64,000 bases of DNA from Calvatia gigantea (lineage: Eukaryota; Basidiomycota; Agaricomycetes; Agaricales; Lycoperdaceae), in contig JACAAK010000010.1 of the NCBI GenBank assembly GCA_025093985.1, positions 1,885,501 to 1,949,500 on the forward strand, read 5' to 3'. The position numbers and the translations under genes were made by a program. Positions 62,109 to 64,000 of this stretch are shown here, piece by piece. The notes under the pieces were generated by a model. It had not been told where the DNA came from. It searched no databases and saw only the letters and a program-made list of their open reading frames with translations. Each line of letters starts with the position of its first letter. Position 1 is the stretch's first letter.

Positions 62109-63411
62109 TCTCAATTGCGAGAGCGAGATATTCAGGGAGATGGATTATATGGACACTGTTAGTGCTTGCTAACGACCAGAGCCAAGGAGAGGAGAACGTC
62201 GGAGGGAAAATCCATCCAGCTTCTGATATATAGCCAATACGTCATTGTCCAATCATAAGATAGGTTATTTCGTGTTATAAATCCAGGAACCAGTTAACCA
62301 ATGCATGAGATTGATGACAAACAGCCCAACAGAAGCAGCACATTTCGAGTCCCAGATGCTGAGGACGTGTGAAGAGGCGGCTTAAAAGTTCAGGCGTTAG
62401 AAAATTCTGCTAAGTCGTATTTGGTGGGGGCGGAAGGGTATGTGTGGGATACCGGACCGGTGATTGCTCAGCGAATTCTGAAATGACGCTAGTTCTGGCG
62501 TCGATTTGTTAGGACACTGGAGGTACATATTTGTGGGAAAAAACTTAGGGACAATGGTGCCGTGGAGGTGAGTCGGAACCCGGATGTAGTTTGGCCGATA
62601 CTCGCTTCTGACGTCAAGGTTTTTTATTTTACTTTCGAGCTGCAAATAGCTACTGTACGCTCATCTTTGCGCGATTCACGATTACAGACCATTACAAAGC
62701 CAAGTTTAAAGCGACACGTAAGGCAGAGGGCACTGGAACCAAGGAGTCATCGTCTCGGGTAAAGATGGGCCTACGCAATGCCTGCATTTTGGACATGGTT
62801 CTCGATGTAGGAGCTCAATGGGTCGCGCCATTGGCTTCTATCCTAGTTGATGGCTGAACGTTAAAGCTTTTGAAGGCCTCCGGCGTATTCCATATTTTGT
62901 GCTCGGTTTATACAGGAGCCACCAGGATAAATCACAAGATTTCAAGTTCAGCCAGATAGGGTGTGACCACAGGCGATGACAGTGTAATAACATGGGCCCA
63001 CGCCGACGGTTTGGGGCAACAATACACACAGGACGTCACCGGCCGATTCAAGCCCGTTCATTACTTATACACTACCTTACCCGTTACTGCGTGGCCAATT
63101 CTCGACAAGGGGATGGCCCAATGGTCAATTCGATTCTTGTTCCATTAATGCTTTCGGAGAATTCGGAAAAAATAAACGATCTACTGAGATAAAACACGAC
63201 CAAGAGATTGCTACAAGCGTCCAAGAACCAAGACATGTGCTACCGGGACCTTCGAGCGGTACTTAAATCGAAAGTGTCGGCGGGCCGGATGTTGTGTGTC
63301 GCGCAACCGCCAGATGCTGATCTAAAATGAGGCCATAGCGCGGGGAGAGAGAGGGTGGGGGGGAGGCCTGGGTCAAGGATAGAAAGCGCGAGGGTAGAAA
63401 TTCCACCTTAA
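62109..63411. other. Intergenic region between the OYE paralogues
   Basis: Promoter region of OYE copy 1 and 3' flank of copy 2. Only short frames, none supported. Confidence 0.5.
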
Positions 63412-64000
63412 TTACGCCCCATCTGGCAGTGACTTATCACCATGCCCAAGCACTTGCTTCCATCGTCGCTGGAAACCCCATCCAATCTGCTTCGCAACGT
63501 GGATTTCAACACCCAGTTCCTCGGCCATCGCCCAAACAAGCCCAGGATTCTTCAAAAACTGCCGCCCAATAACCACGACATCTGTCCAACCATCGTCTAT
63601 TACTTTTTGCGCGATACGGCCAGTCCCCAATGCACCGACTGTGCTGATGACCAGTTTGTTTCCGACAGCTTTCTTCACTGCACCGGCAAGGTGTGCTTGA
63701 TATGCTTCACCTGTAATTATACGTTGCCGTGCATCCATGCCCGCTGAAGAGACGTCCACGAGATCGACTCCGTGGTCAGCAAGCAGATGTACGAGACGGA
63801 TTGTATCTTCGATTCTCCATTGTGGCTCGTCAGGTGCAACTTTTTCCAGCCATTCTGTTCCTGATAATCTGTACGCCATGTCTAGCTGCTTGCCACCAAA
63901 TCACGGAAATGGCACAAGCACGAACCTGACGAACAGCGGCATTGACTCTGGCATAACACCTCTAACAGCATCCACAACCTCCACCAATATCCGAATCCGA
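63412..64000 (-). CDS. Old Yellow Enzyme family oxidoreductase, copy 2 (5' part outside the window)
   Basis: The last exon (63412-63868) and the 3' part of the previous exon (63926-64000) are present; the rest lies beyond the window. The visible protein matches copy 1 closely: RIRILVEVVDAVRGVMPES, SGTEWLEKVAPDEPQW, QAHLAGAVKKAVGN and VIGRQFLKNPGLVWAMA. The intron has the same position and GTTCGT donor as in copy 1. The two genes are a head-to-tail tandem pair. No break is seen in this part. Confidence 0.9.

Overview
The window is nuclear DNA of a filamentous fungus, almost certainly a basidiomycete of the Agaricomycetes. Nearly every gene is cut by many 42-80 nt GT-AG introns, genes sit close together on both strands, and there is a lineage-style expansion of tyrosine-kinase-like (TKL) kinases. 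No tRNA, rRNA, CRISPR array, complete transposon or bacterial feature was recognised. The secreted LysM proteins hint at a plant-associated or chitin-exposed life style, but the species cannot be named from the sequence.

Layout. 1-6.1 kb: a tandem duplication with three intact small secreted LysM genes and one broken copy. 7.0-8.8 kb: mitochondrial GTPase MTG1. 9.6-10.3 kb: a basic, low-complexity protein. 10.4-14.5 kb: gene-poor. 14.5-17.6 kb: a Gin4/Hsl1/Cdr2-type kinase, divergent from a mitochondrial helical-repeat (PPR-like) gene at 17.8-20.8 kb. 22.2-57.4 kb: a family of TKL kinase genes (called K1 to K7 here) dispersed among housekeeping genes: TFIIE-alpha, ERV25, an MFSD5-like transporter, a Sin3-PAH protein, SPC2, a divergent H2A/H2B pair and an F-box gene. 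59.3-60.1 kb: a hemerythrin-like protein. 60.7-64 kb: two Old Yellow Enzyme paralogues, the second cut by the window edge.

The most interesting part is the kinase family. Four members (K2, K4, K5, K7) begin with a helical domain split over five or six small exons that resembles the four-helix bundle of MLKL/HeLo-type cell-death proteins, followed by a helical linker and a kinase domain with an H(A/G)DLKGxN catalytic loop. K5 is compl­ete over 12 exons (531 aa). K7 and K6 can be read as one gene through a phase-0 intron, giving helical bundle, a kinase domain whose beta-3 lysine is arginine, then a canonical kinase: a JAK-like order. K2 is a decayed pseudogene. K1 and K3 carry the linker-kinase block behind unrelated 5' sequence.

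Many genes here, including TFIIE-alpha, the PPR-like gene and the transporter, contain isolated single-base frame breaks, nearly all one extra base. Correcting them makes every intron phase fit. I therefore read them as consensus errors of the assembly, and apparent pseudogenes should be judged with that in mind. K2 and the truncated LysM copy have further lesions and remain real pseudogene calls.
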